This document shows, piece by piece, positions 32,086 through 41,656 of a DNA stretch of 64,000 bases (positions are counted from its first letter, which is position 1; every line of letters starts with the position of its first letter). The notes beneath the pieces were generated by a model. It worked only from the letters and a program-made list of their open reading frames with translations, was not told the DNA's origin and made no database searches. Source of the DNA: Streptomyces halstedii (GTDB lineage Bacteria > Actinomycetota > Actinomycetes > Streptomycetales > Streptomycetaceae); the NCBI GenBank assembly GCA_000720535.1, contig JOAZ01000001.1:372001-436000 (forward strand), given 5' to 3'. The translations under genes and the position numbers were made by a program.

Positions 32086-35000
32086 GTGCTACGAAGACTC
32101 GGCGCCGCCGGGACCACCCTGGCCGTCGCACTCGGCCTGGTGGTGGTCCCGGCCCTCTCGTCGTCGGCGGCCACCCCGCCGACCGCGTCCGACCCCGGAC
32201 CCACCCCTCTCGCCCGTGCCGTCACCGCCGCCGACCGGGCCGCCGACGCCGGCCTGGACGCGCTGGCGAAGGGCCCGCTGGAGACGTACGAACGCCGCAC
32301 GGTGACCCCCTGGCTCAAGGGCCTCTACTCCGTCGCGTACGAACGCACCTACCGCGGGCTGCCCGTGGTCGGCGGCGACGCCGTGGTGCTCGCCGACGGC
32401 AAGGGGGCCGTACGTGGACTCCAGTCCGCGACCCGGGCACGGATCTCCGTGCCCACCCGGGCCACGGTCCGCGCCTCCGCCGCAGAGAAGAGCGCCCGCG
32501 CCCGGCTGAGGACCGTGGAGAAGGTCGAGTCCCAGCGGCTCGTGGTGCGCGTCGAGGACGACCGGGCCCGCCTCGCCTGGGAGACCGTGCTGACCGGCGC
32601 CACCGCGACGGCCCCCAGCCACCTCACCGTCTGGACCGACGCCCGCACCGGCAGGACGCTCGGCCAGTACGACGACGTACGGGCCGGATCGGGCACCAGC
32701 GAGTGGAACGGCCCCAGCCCGCTGGCCATCGACACCACCGCCTCCGGCGGCCAGTACTCCCTCAGGGACCCCGGCCGGCCCGGCCTGAGCTGCGCCGACT
32801 ACAGCACCAACGCCGTCTTCACCAAGAGCACCGACAGCTTCGGCACCGGCAACGCGAGCAGCAAGGAGACCGGCTGCGTCGACGTCATGTGGGCCGCCCA
32901 GAAGGAATGGGACATGCTCGGCAGCTGGCTCGGGCGCAACGGCCACAACGGCAACGGCGGCAGCTGGCCGGCGAAGGTCGGGCTCAACGACGTCAACGCC
33001 TACTGGAACGGCTCCACCGTCTCCATCGGCCACAACAACGCCGGCAAGTGGATCGCCGCGATGGACGTCGTCGGCCATGAATACGGCCACGGAATCGACC
33101 AGTTCACCCCCGGCGGCGCCAACAACGAGTCCGGCCTCGGCGAGGCGACCGGGGACATATTCGGCGCCCTCACCGAGGCGTACGCCGACGAGCCCGCCCC
33201 CTACGACACCCCCGGCGACTACCTCGTCGGCGAGATGATCAACCTCGTCGGGCAGGGCCCCATCCGCAACATGTACAACCCCGCCCAGCTCAACCACCCC
33301 TCCTGCTACTCCTCCGCGATACCGGGCACCGAGGTGCACGCGGCGGCCGGTCCCCTGAACCACTGGTTCTACCTGCTGGCCGAGGGCTCCAACCCGGGCG
33401 GCGGCAAGCCGTCCAGCCCCACCTGCGACAACTCGACGGTCACCGGGGTCGGCATCCAGACCGCCGGGAAGATCTTCTACGGCGGGATGCTGCTCAAGAC
33501 GAGCGGGATGACCCACAAGCGGTACCGCACCACCACCCTGACCGCCGCGAAGAACCTGGACCCCGGCTGCGGCCTCTTCGAGCGGACGAAGGCCGCGTGG
33601 AACGCGGTCTCGGTGCCCGCGCAGAGCGGTGACCCGGTCTGCACCCCGACGCCCGGCGACGACTACGCGCTCACCCTGAGCCCCGCGTCCGGCGGTGTCA
33701 CCCCCGGCTCCTCGGTGGAGACCACGGTCCACACCACCGTCACCAGCGGGGGTCCGCAGAGTGTGGCGCTCTCCGCCACCGGCGCGCCCACCGGGGTGAC
33801 CGTCGCCTTCAGTCCGGCCACGGTCACCTCCGGCGGCAGCGCCCGGATGACGGTCGCCGCCTCGTCGAGCGCGGCCCCCGGCACGTACACCCTCACCGTC
33901 AAGGCGGACGGCACCACCGCCCACACCGCCCAGTACACCCTGACCGTCGGCGGCTCCGACCCGACGCCCGGTGTCCCGGACATCGACGTGGACAAGGTCC
34001 GGGCCCATCTGACCCAGTTCGCCTCCATCGCCTCCGCCAACGGCGGCAACCGCCGGTCCACCGGGGCCGGTTACGCCGCCTCGGTGGCGTACGTCAAGGG
34101 CCGGCTCCAGGCGGCGGGCTACACCGTCTCCGAGCAGGCCTGCACCTCAGGCTGCACCGCCGGGGCGGGTAACAACCTGATCGCCGAGTGGCCGCGCGGC
34201 GACGCGGACAAGGTCGTCATGTTCGGCGCCCACCTGGACGGGGTGTCCGCCGGGCCCGGCATCAACGACAACGGCTCGGGCTCCGCGGCCCTGCTGGAGA
34301 CCGCGCTCGTCCTCGCCGAGAAGGACCCGGCCATGCTCAACCGGGTCCGCTTCGCCTGGTGGACCGACGAGGAACAGGGCCTGAAGGGCTCGGACTTCTA
34401 CGCCCGGTCCCTCACCGCCGCCCAGCGCTCGGCCGTCAAGGCCTACTACAACTTCGACATGGTCGCCTCGGTGAACGGCGGCTACTTCGTCAACAACCTC
34501 AACAGCGCGGCGAGCGTGCCGATGAAGGCGTACTGGGACTCGCTCGGCCTCCAGCCCCAGGAGAACGTGGAGGGCCAGGGCCGGTCCGACGACTACTCCT
34601 TCCAGAAGGTGGGCATCCCCACCTCCGGCTACGCCACCGGCGCCTCCGCCCGCAAGACGGCGGCCGAAGCGGCCAAATGGGGCGGCACCTCGGGCGGCGC
34701 GTACGACCCGTGCTACCACTCCGCGTGCGACACGACCGCCAACATCAACGCCACGGCACTGAACCGGGCGGTGGACGGCATCGCGTACACCGTGTGGAAG
34801 ACGGCCGTCGGCGGCGCCGACCCGGAGAGCGACTTCTCGCTCGCGGTCAGCCCCGTCTCCGGTACGGTCGCGCCCGGCGCCTCCACCACCGCCACCGTGA
34901 CCACCACGGCCACGGGTCCCGCCCAGACCGTCGGCCTGACGGCCACCGGCGCCCCGGCGGGCGTCACCGTGGCCTTCAGCCCCGCCTCGGTGACCTCCGG

Positions 35001-35583
35001 CGGCAGCGCCGGGATGACGGTGACCGCGGCGTCGAACGCGGTGCCCGGCTCGTACACCCTCACCGTCACCGGGACCGGCACAGCGACCCACTCCACCACC
35101 TACACCCTCACCGTGCAGGGGGCCGGGAACTGCTCGCCCCGGCAACTGGTCGCCAACGGCGGCTTCGAGAGCGGCACCGCGCCGTGGACCGGGTCCACCG
35201 GCTCCATCGGGGCCCACTCCGGCCAGCGCGCCCACTCCGGAACCCGCTTCTCCTGGCTGGGCGGTTACGGCTACACGGCCACGGACACCATCAGCCAGAC
35301 CGTCACCGTGCCCGCCGACTGCGCCCGGGTGACGCTGGAGTACTGGCTGCACATCGACACCCAGGAGTCCGGCCGCACGGCCTACGACCTCTTCCGGGTC
35401 AAGGCCGACGGCACCACGCTGACCACCCTGTCCAACGCCGACGCGGCGAGCGGCTACACCGCGAGGACGCTGGACCTCAGCGCCTACGCCGGCCGCCAGG
35501 TCACGCTGACCTTCACGGCGACGGAGGACGCCTACCTCCAGACCAGCTTCGTGGTGGACGACGTGACCCTGCGCACGAGCTGA
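32086..35583 (+). CDS. Secreted bifunctional metalloprotease: M4 endopeptidase plus M28 aminopeptidase
   Basis: GTG at 32086 has AAGGAG 6-11 bases upstream and a Sec signal after it ([20 protein letters not shown], cleaved near SSSAAT). The 1165-aa product has, in order, an FTP/PepSY-type propeptide (to about 205) and an M4 thermolysin-like domain with HEYGH at 331-335 and the third-ligand motif [12 protein letters not shown] first Ig-like/bacterial-repeat domain ([18 protein letters not shown], about 525-620) follows. Next is an M28 domain with zinc ligands H716 and D728 in [19 protein letters not shown] and acidic E762-E763 (TDEEQG), then a second such repeat and a jelly-roll C-terminal domain. 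M4 cuts proteins internally and M28 removes N-terminal residues, so one chain can do both. Confidence 0.92.
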   Translation: MLRRLGAAGTTLAVALGLVVVPALSSSAATPPTASDPGPTPLARAVTAADRAADAGLDALAKGPLETYERRTVTPWLKGLYSVAYERTYRGLPVVGGDAVVLADGKGAVRGLQSATRARISVPTRATVRASAAEKSARARLRTVEKVESQRLVVRVEDDRARLAWETVLTGATATAPSHLTVWTDARTGRTLGQYDDVRAGSGTSEWNGPSPLAIDTTASGGQYSLRDPGRPGLSCADYSTNAVFTKSTDSFGTGNASSKETGCVDVMWAAQKEWDMLGSWLGRNGHNGNGGSWPAKVGLNDVNAYWNGSTVSIGHNNAGKWIAAMDVVGHEYGHGIDQFTPGGANNESGLGEATGDIFGALTEAYADEPAPYDTPGDYLVGEMINLVGQGPIRNMYNPAQLNHPSCYSSAIPGTEVHAAAGPLNHWFYLLAEGSNPGGGKPSSPTCDNSTVTGVGIQTAGKIFYGGMLLKTSGMTHKRYRTTTLTAAKNLDPGCGLFERTKAAWNAVSVPAQSGDPVCTPTPGDDYALTLSPASGGVTPGSSVETTVHTTVTSGGPQSVALSATGAPTGVTVAFSPATVTSGGSARMTVAASSSAAPGTYTLTVKADGTTAHTAQYTLTVGGSDPTPGVPDIDVDKVRAHLTQFASIASANGGNRRSTGAGYAASVAYVKGRLQAAGYTVSEQACTSGCTAGAGNNLIAEWPRGDADKVVMFGAHLDGVSAGPGINDNGSGSAALLETALVLAEKDPAMLNRVRFAWWTDEEQGLKGSDFYARSLTAAQRSAVKAYYNFDMVASVNGGYFVNNLNSAASVPMKAYWDSLGLQPQENVEGQGRSDDYSFQKVGIPTSGYATGASARKTAAEAAKWGGTSGGAYDPCYHSACDTTANINATALNRAVDGIAYTVWKTAVGGADPESDFSLAVSPVSGTVAPGASTTATVTTTATGPAQTVGLTATGAPAGVTVAFSPASVTSGGSAGMTVTAASNAVPGSYTLTVTGTGTATHSTTYTLTVQGAGNCSPRQLVANGGFESGTAPWTGSTGSIGAHSGQRAHSGTRFSWLGGYGYTATDTISQTVTVPADCARVTLEYWLHIDTQESGRTAYDLFRVKADGTTLTTLSNADAASGYTARTLDLSAYAGRQVTLTFTATEDAYLQTSFVVDDVTLRTS

Positions 35584-35611
35584 CGGCCCGCCACCTCACA
35601 GAGCGGCGAAC

Positions 35612-35645
35612 GCCGTTCCGCCCGGCTCCCCCCGGGCGGAACGGC
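35612..35645. terminator. Strong bidirectional terminator hairpin
   Basis: GCCGTTCCGCCCGG (35612-35625) and CCGGGCGGAACGGC (35632-35645) form a perfect 14-bp stem with a 6-base loop. It lies between the convergent protease and LuxR-type genes, 29 bp and 54 bp from their stops, and should end transcription from both sides. Confidence 0.8.
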
Positions 35646-35698
35646 CGCGTGCGGGGCGAGAAACCGTCACCCGCCCGGCGTGGACCGCGGCCCCGCGC

Positions 35699-36706
35699 TC
35701 ACGGCCTCGGGCCGCCCGCGGGCAGGTAGCCCAGTTGTGCCGCGTGGACGCCCGCCTGGAAGCGGCTGCGGGCGTCGAGGTGGCCCAGGAGTCCGGTGGC
35801 GATGCGCCGGGCCGTACGGGGGGAGACGCCGAGGCGTTTGGCTATGGCCTCGTCCGTGTAGCCGCGGGCCAGCAGCCGCAGCGTCTCCTGCTGCTGGCGG
35901 GTCAGCGAGCGCTCCGGGGTCCGCTCGGCCCGGCCCAGCGGCTCGGCGCGGTCCCAGACGCTCTCGAACAGCGCCTCCAGGGCCGCGATGAGCCCCCGTC
36001 CGGTCACCACGAGCGCCCCGAGCGAGGAGTCCTGGTCGTCCAGGGCCACCAGGGCGAGCCGGTGATCCGTGATGATCATGCGGGTGCTGAGCGAGGGCGC
36101 CGTGCGGATCTCGCCGCCGATCGAGGCCAGCCAGTTGACGTGCGCCACCGTGGGGGCGTGGTTGTGGATGCTGTCGAGGTAGACCGTGCGCATGCGCACC
36201 CCGCGCTCCAGCAACTGCCGGTTGAGCGGGCGGGAGGCGTGCATGTTCTCCTCGGTCTGCGCACCGCCCGTCGCGAAGGTGAGGATCTCCTCCTCCACCT
36301 CCTCGTGCAGACGGGCCAGATAGTCCCGCACATGGTCCACACCGTCCAGGTGCACCACCGGTGACTCGCCCGCCACCGGGTGCGCGGGCGGGAGCTGGCA
36401 CAGCAGCGCGGCCACCGCCGCCTCGCCCTCCTCCACCCGCTGACGGCGCGCCGCGAGATCCGCCCGCTGACGGGCCAGCAGCATCTCCAGCCCCAGCCGG
36501 GGGTTGACCACGTGCATCCGCCGCGGGTCGTCACCGGCGGCCGGCCGTACCAGCGAGAGGTCGGCCAGCACCTTGACGGCGCCCTCGAACTGGTCGGCCG
36601 TCAGCCGGAGCCCGGAACAGTGCTCCGCCGGACTCGCGCCGGGACGACCGAGCATCGCCCGGTACACGGCCTCCGCCGTGGAGTCCAGCCCCAGGGGGTC
36701 AAGCAT
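35699..36706 (-). CDS. LuxR-type HTH regulator with TrmB-like N-terminus
   Basis: ATG at 36706 follows GAGGAGGGACG; the frame is open further upstream but without a ribosome site. The 335-aa product has an N-terminal winged-helix-like part (TAEAVYRAMLGRPGASPAEH), a coiled coil (ARQRADLAARRQRVEEGEAAVAALL, as a span at about 95-120), a middle domain with GGAQTEENMHASRPLNRQLLERGVR and a C-terminal LuxR/NarL HTH (SLTRQQQETLRLLARGYTDE ... LGVSPRTARRI). Regulators of this architecture are frequent beside lanthipeptide and thiopeptide clusters. It is divergent from the RiPP locus and probably controls it. Confidence 0.85.
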   Translation of the reverse strand: MLDPLGLDSTAEAVYRAMLGRPGASPAEHCSGLRLTADQFEGAVKVLADLSLVRPAAGDDPRRMHVVNPRLGLEMLLARQRADLAARRQRVEEGEAAVAALLCQLPPAHPVAGESPVVHLDGVDHVRDYLARLHEEVEEEILTFATGGAQTEENMHASRPLNRQLLERGVRMRTVYLDSIHNHAPTVAHVNWLASIGGEIRTAPSLSTRMIITDHRLALVALDDQDSSLGALVVTGRGLIAALEALFESVWDRAEPLGRAERTPERSLTRQQQETLRLLARGYTDEAIAKRLGVSPRTARRIATGLLGHLDARSRFQAGVHAAQLGYLPAGGPRP

Positions 36707-36746
36707 CGTCCCTCCTCGCCAGGAGACCTGTGCCTCCGAGTGGTTA

Positions 36747-36759
36747 TTGCCGCAGGCAA
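36747..36759. promoter_or_regulatory. Inverted repeat TTGCC-GCA-GGCAA upstream of the LuxR-type gene
   Basis: TTGCC and GGCAA are exact inverted copies around GCA, 41 bp before the start of the minus-strand regulator and in the 284-bp region shared with the small secreted peptide gene. It is a candidate operator for self-control; nothing else supports it. Confidence 0.3.
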
Positions 36760-36990
36760 CGATGTCTACTCTTCGGCTCTCCGGTGACGCTTTGGCAAAG
36801 ATCATGACATGAGCGGGTCTCCCGGGGCAGAGGGCGTCACGCGCCGGGCCCGCCCGGAGGTCCACATGCTGGACGGAAAGGGCCATGGCCTCATCGGTCC
36901 AGCGGTCTGACCTTCACCGTTGCCTCGCTTCCGTACAAAACTCGCCATGCTGTCGACCGTTCCCCGCAGATGGTTGGAAGGGCTCCCCAC

Positions 36991-37197
36991 ATGACGCAGG
37001 TCCACCGCTCGTCCTGTCCGGTCCTCGGAACCCTGGTGCTGGCGGGATTCGCCTTCGCCGCCCTCGCCGCTCCCGCCCAGGCCGCAGCGCCGGCCGTCCC
37101 CGCCCCGCACACCGCCTCCGCCCAGGCCGTCGCACCCGCCCCCCTCGACCACCTCCCGGCCCCCGGCCACGGCACGCACGACTTCGGCTGGCAGTAG
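36991..37197 (+). CDS. Small secreted peptide of 68 aa
   Basis: ATG at 36991 follows GGAAGGG. The peptide has a Sec signal, MTQVHRSSCPVLGTLVLAGF onwards, with an AAPAQAAA cleavage region, leaving about 36 residues rich in Ala/Pro with a His-rich end (PAPGHGTHDFGWQ). It does not resemble a RiPP precursor. It lies between the two regulators of the RiPP locus, 73 bp before the SARP gene, and may be co-transcribed with it. Function unknown. Confidence 0.6.
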   Translation: MTQVHRSSCPVLGTLVLAGFAFAALAAPAQAAAPAVPAPHTASAQAVAPAPLDHLPAPGHGTHDFGWQ

Positions 37198-37269
37198 GAA
37201 CACGGCGGGCACGGCATCGGCGCGGCCCGGCACGGCCGCGGAGAGGCATGGGGGAAAGGGTGGACGACG

Positions 37270-39192
37270 GTGCGATTCCAACTGCTCGGGCCTTTGAGCA
37301 TCACCGACGGGCGGGACGTGGTGGTGCTCCCGCCGTCCAAGCCGACCGCGCTGCTGGCCGCGCTGCTCATCCGCCCGGGATCCGTGGTCTCCACCGACCA
37401 TCTGCGGGGCGTCGTCTGGGGTGAGGAGCAGCCGACGACGGCCAAGGCCGCCCTCCAGAGCTGCGTGCTGCGCCTGCGCCGGATCTTCGCCAAGTACGGC
37501 ATCGAGGACCAGGCCGTCGTGGCGGTCGCCGGCGGCTACCGCATCCAGGCCGACACCGAGACCCTGGACCTGCTGCACTTCCGCCAACTCGTGGACCGCG
37601 CGGGCACGTCCGGGGAGGAGGCCGAGCTGTACACGCTGCGCGCCGCCCTCGCCCTGTGGCAGGGCCCACTGCTCGCCAACGTGCCCTCCGACCTCCTGCA
37701 CCGGGACGAGGTGCCGAGGCTGGCCGAGGAGCGGCTGCGGGTGCTGGAGCGGGTCTGCGACATCGAGCTGGAGCACGGCCGCAGCCGCGAGACCCTCGTC
37801 GATCTGTGGGAGGTTACGCGCGTATACCCGGCCCACGAGCGGTTTGCCGAGCAACTGATGCTCGCCCTCTACCGGACCGGCCGGCAGACCGAGGCGCTGG
37901 CCGAGTACCGGCGGATCAAGGAGCACCTGCGCGAGGAACTGGGCGTGGACCCCCGGGCCGAACTCCAGCGTCTGGAACTGGCCATCCTGCGCGGCGACGA
38001 CCTGGGAGCGGTTGACACGGGCCGCGCCCCCGTCCCGTTCGCCCTCCGGGGCGCCCACCCGGGAACCGGCACCCCCACGGTCCAGGAGCACGCGGAGACG
38101 GCGCACCACGAACGGCCCGCTCCGCCCGCGACGGCCCCCCTGCCCACCGTCCCCGGCTTCACCGGCCGCGTGGACGAAGTGGAGGCGCTCACAAGTCTTC
38201 TGACGGGTCATCGAGCTGACGTCCATGCACCGTCGGCGCCCGTCACGGGTGCTTGGGGCCGGTCCCCGGTGGCCGTGCTCTCCGGGGCGCCCGGCATCGG
38301 CAAGACCGCGCTGGCCCTGCACGTCGCCCACCTGGTGCGCGGCCACTACCCCGGCGGCTGCCTGCTGCTGCCCCTGACCCGTCCCGACGGCACGCCGCTC
38401 ACGGCCGGGGAAGCACTCGGCGCACTCCGCGAGGCATCGGCCGGGCAGCCCGGGGCCGGGCCCGCCCTGCTCGTCCTCGACGACGCCGTCCACCCCGACC
38501 AGGTACGCCCGCTGCTCGCCGCCAACGCGCGAGGCGCCGCGATCGTCACCAGCCGGATGGGCCTGGCCGCGCTCGTCGCCACCCACGGCGGCACCGTGCA
38601 CCGGCTCGGCGCCCTGGAACCGGGGGAGTCGCACGCCCTGCTCACCGCCGTGGTCGGCCGGGAACGGATCGGGGCCGAACCGTCGGCCGCCCTGCTCCTG
38701 GCCTCCGTGTGCGGGCACCACCCGCTCGCCCTGCGCATCGCGGCCGCCCGGCTGCTCACCCGGCCCCGGCTGCGGCTGGCCGACTGCGCGGACTGGCTGC
38801 GGCGCGACCTGCCCGCCCGGCTCAGCCTGGCCGACGACCCCCGTATGTCCGTACCGCTGACGCTGGACGAGGCCCTGGAACGGCTCCCCCCGGCCCTGGC
38901 CGAGGCCCATCTGCGCCTGGGATCCACCCCGCACGACGTGCTCACCACCGGCCGGGCCGCCGCGGTCCTCGGGATCGCGGAGGAGACGGCGGAAGAGGTG
39001 ATGGAACGCCTCCTGGACGCCGGGCTCCTGGAGGAGGGGCGGCCCGGGGCGTTCTGGATGCACGACCTGCTGAGGGCCCACGCCCGCCGCGCGACGGCCT
39101 TACCGCCCGGCCGGGTACCGGACCCGGCGCACCCGGCCTGGCGCGAGCAGATCCCCCCGGTGGGCCGTACCAGCCCGGCCGCCCTGCGCTGA
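37270..39192 (+). CDS. SARP-family regulator with NB-ARC ATPase domain
   Basis: GTG at 37270 opens a 640-aa AfsR-like activator. It has an OmpR-type winged helix (about 1-95: MRFQLLGPLSITDGRDVVVL, STDHLRGVVWGEEQPTTAKA), a BTAD domain (about 98-240: LALYRTGRQTEALAEYRRIK, LREELGVDPRAELQRLEL) and an NB-ARC/STAND ATPase with Walker A SGAPGIGKT (338-346), Walker B-like LLVLDDAV and a winged-helix end. SARPs activate antibiotic clusters by binding direct repeats near -35. It probably switches on the following RiPP operon. Codon 611 is TTA (39100-39102), so full-length protein should need bldA tRNA. Confidence 0.92.
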   Translation: MRFQLLGPLSITDGRDVVVLPPSKPTALLAALLIRPGSVVSTDHLRGVVWGEEQPTTAKAALQSCVLRLRRIFAKYGIEDQAVVAVAGGYRIQADTETLDLLHFRQLVDRAGTSGEEAELYTLRAALALWQGPLLANVPSDLLHRDEVPRLAEERLRVLERVCDIELEHGRSRETLVDLWEVTRVYPAHERFAEQLMLALYRTGRQTEALAEYRRIKEHLREELGVDPRAELQRLELAILRGDDLGAVDTGRAPVPFALRGAHPGTGTPTVQEHAETAHHERPAPPATAPLPTVPGFTGRVDEVEALTSLLTGHRADVHAPSAPVTGAWGRSPVAVLSGAPGIGKTALALHVAHLVRGHYPGGCLLLPLTRPDGTPLTAGEALGALREASAGQPGAGPALLVLDDAVHPDQVRPLLAANARGAAIVTSRMGLAALVATHGGTVHRLGALEPGESHALLTAVVGRERIGAEPSAALLLASVCGHHPLALRIAAARLLTRPRLRLADCADWLRRDLPARLSLADDPRMSVPLTLDEALERLPPALAEAHLRLGSTPHDVLTTGRAAAVLGIAEETAEEVMERLLDAGLLEEGRPGAFWMHDLLRAHARRATALPPGRVPDPAHPAWREQIPPVGRTSPAALR

Positions 39193-39352
39193 CGGCGAGC
39201 CCGCCGGCGCACCCGAGTCCCCCTTCCCGTCCCGGTGCACGTCCCCGCCTGCCCGGCCGCGCCCCGCAGGTACCCCCGACCACCCCCCTCACAGGCCAGG
39301 CCCGCACCCGGGCCGTACGCCCCGTCCCCAGACCAAGAGGTGTGACGCACGC

Positions 39353-41656
39353 ATGGCAACAACGCCGTACGCAGAGACCGCCGGAACCCGGCCGCGAGTC
39401 CGTCGCGACGTCCTGTTCACCGAGACGCCCGACGGCGTGATCTTCCACAACGCCGACGGCGGCTTCCAGCTCACCGCCAAGTCCGGCTACCGGTTCGCCA
39501 CCCTGCTGGTCCCGCATCTGGACGGCGCCAGAACCGTCGAGGAGATCTGCCAGGGCTTCGGGGACCGGCAGAGAGCCATGGTGGGCGAACTCGTGAAAGC
39601 GCTCTACGCGCGTGGCTTCGCCCGCCCCGTGCCCGCCCCGGACGAGACGGCCGGGTCCCTGGTGACCGCCCCGCCCGCCGCCGCCCGCTTCGCCGAGCAG
39701 ATCGCCTACGTGGACCACTACGCCGACGACGCCGACGCCCGGTTCGCCCGCTTCCGTGACACCCGCGTCGCCGTCCTCGGCCACGGCCCGGTGGCCCGCT
39801 GGTGCGTCCTGTCCCTGATCCGCAACGGCTGCGCCACCGTGGCCGTGGACCCGGCCCTGCCGGCCGGTACGGGCGGCGTCACCGCGGAGGAGTTCGCGAC
39901 GGTCCATCAGGAGGCGGCCGACCTCGCCGAACAGGGCTGCCCGGTGGAGCTGGCCGTGCTGCCCGCACCCGGCGGAGCCTCCGGCCCCGAGGGCTGGGCG
40001 GCCTACACGGGGTACGACGTGGTCGTGGCCGCCGGCGGGCCCGACGTGCCGTCCACGGTGCTGCCGCTGCTCCGGGAAGGCGTCCCGGAGGGCCGGACGC
40101 TGCTGCCGGCCTGGACGTTCGGGCAACGGGCCGTCGTCGGACCGGTGATGACGGCGGACTCGACGGGCTGCTGGTCCTGCGCCGCCCTGCGGCTGGGCGC
40201 CTCCGGCGGCGCGGCGGACGCGGCCGCCGCCGACCTGTGGAGCGGCCTGGCCCTCGGCACCGGCTCGTCCGGCGCGCAGCCGGCGGGCCCGCTCGCCGCG
40301 ATGCTCGGCAACCTCCTCGGCTACGAGGTGTTCCGGCTGGTCACCGGGGCGCTGCCGGCCGAGACCCGGGGGCAGGTCCTCATCCAGGACATGGCCTCCT
40401 TCGACGTCGCCTCGGAGCGCCTGCTGCCCCACCCCCGCTGCCCGTTCTGCGCGGCCCCCGCGCGGAGCCCGGAACCCGTCGACCTGTCCGCCGCCCCGGC
40501 CCGCCCGGCGTTCCTCCCCACGGTCGCCACCGCCCCCGACGACGACGCCGCGCAGGGCCCGCTCGCCGAACTGGAGCGCCGCTCCGCGCTGGTCCGCCCG
40601 CACACCGGGGTCTTCACCCGGTACGCGGACGAGCCCGTGACGCAGAGCCCGCTCAAGGTCGGGTCCGTCGTCCTCGGCGCCGGGCCGCGCGGCCCCCGGA
40701 CCGTCACCGCCTTCGACGTCCACCACACCGCCGGGGCCCGGCTGCGGGCACTGAACGCCGCCGCCACGGTCTACGCGGAGCACGTGGTCCCCGCCGCCCG
40801 CGCCACCGGGAGCCTGGACGCCCTCCCCGCCGTCGCCCCGGACACGCTCACCCTCGCCTCCGGCACCGGCGGTACCGGGACCGACTCCGGGTGGACCCTG
40901 GCCACCTCGCTCCTCACCAAGGAGGAGGTGCGGGTGCCCGCCGGGGCCGTACGCCCCTTCGGCACGGACAACGCCGACCGCCGTTTCGAGCCGACCCGGG
41001 CCGGTGCGGGCGCCGGAGCGGACCTGCCGGAGGCGGCCGCCGCCGGACTGCTGTCGGCCCTCGCCCACGACGCCCTGCGCCGGGCGGTCCGGGGTGACGG
41101 GGAGGTGGCGGTGATCGCTCCCGAGAGCTTCGGCGAGGACCCGGAGACGGTGTTCCTGCTGCGGTCCGCCGCCCACCTCGGGGTGCGGGTGGAACTGCTC
41201 GACCTCGGCGAACACGCGTACTCCGGCGCGTCCGTGGTGCTCGCCCGGACCACCGGGACGGCGGACGGCTCCGGGCCGGGCGACGGCTCCCTCGCCCCCG
41301 GCAGCTGGGCCGTGGGCGCCGCCCTGGACCGCACGGCCGCCGCCGTGGACGCCGTACGCGATCTCCTCGGCGCCGCCCAACTCGCCTCCGAGGCGCCCGA
41401 GTCCACGGGTGGGGGCCTCGACACCGGGGATCCGCTGATGCGCGACCTGGACGCCGCGCTCATCCCCGTCACCCGCTCCGTACCCGCCGCTCCCGCCGCT
41501 TCGGGCGAGGCCGTGGACTGGACCGGGATCCTCGAACGCCTGGCCGCCGCCGGGCGGGACGCGCTCGTCGTGCCCACCCACGCGGCCGACCTGCCCACGG
41601 CGGGCATCCACACCGTGCGCGTCCTGCTCACCCGGGCGGTCACCGATGCGGGCTGA
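39353..41656 (+). CDS. TOMM F-type protein: RRE plus ThiF-like domain
   Basis: This is a 767-aa protein. Residues about 12-95 (RRDVLFTETPDGVIFHNADG ... VGELVKALYARGFARPV) are a winged-helix RiPP recognition element that binds the leader peptide. Residues about 130-380 are an E1/ThiF-like fold (VAVLGHGPVARWCVLSLIRN) with a structural zinc tetrad C273/C276 and C363/C366. The rest is a long C-terminal extension of unclear role. In azole peptides the F protein hands the precursor to a YcaO enzyme. Start ATG at 39353; AAGAGGTG lies about 12 bases upstream. It is the first gene of the operon and overlaps the YcaO gene by 11 bp. Confidence 0.88.
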   Translation: MATTPYAETAGTRPRVRRDVLFTETPDGVIFHNADGGFQLTAKSGYRFATLLVPHLDGARTVEEICQGFGDRQRAMVGELVKALYARGFARPVPAPDETAGSLVTAPPAAARFAEQIAYVDHYADDADARFARFRDTRVAVLGHGPVARWCVLSLIRNGCATVAVDPALPAGTGGVTAEEFATVHQEAADLAEQGCPVELAVLPAPGGASGPEGWAAYTGYDVVVAAGGPDVPSTVLPLLREGVPEGRTLLPAWTFGQRAVVGPVMTADSTGCWSCAALRLGASGGAADAAAADLWSGLALGTGSSGAQPAGPLAAMLGNLLGYEVFRLVTGALPAETRGQVLIQDMASFDVASERLLPHPRCPFCAAPARSPEPVDLSAAPARPAFLPTVATAPDDDAAQGPLAELERRSALVRPHTGVFTRYADEPVTQSPLKVGSVVLGAGPRGPRTVTAFDVHHTAGARLRALNAAATVYAEHVVPAARATGSLDALPAVAPDTLTLASGTGGTGTDSGWTLATSLLTKEEVRVPAGAVRPFGTDNADRRFEPTRAGAGAGADLPEAAAAGLLSALAHDALRRAVRGDGEVAVIAPESFGEDPETVFLLRSAAHLGVRVELLDLGEHAYSGASVVLARTTGTADGSGPGDGSLAPGSWAVGAALDRTAAAVDAVRDLLGAAQLASEAPESTGGGLDTGDPLMRDLDAALIPVTRSVPAAPAASGEAVDWTGILERLAAAGRDALVVPTHAADLPTAGIHTVRVLLTRAVTDAG

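Noticed and set aside
36991..37197. Small peptide as a second RiPP precursor
   Set aside because: It has a Sec signal peptide and no Ser/Thr/Cys-rich core, so it is not a substrate of the YcaO/LanB enzymes.
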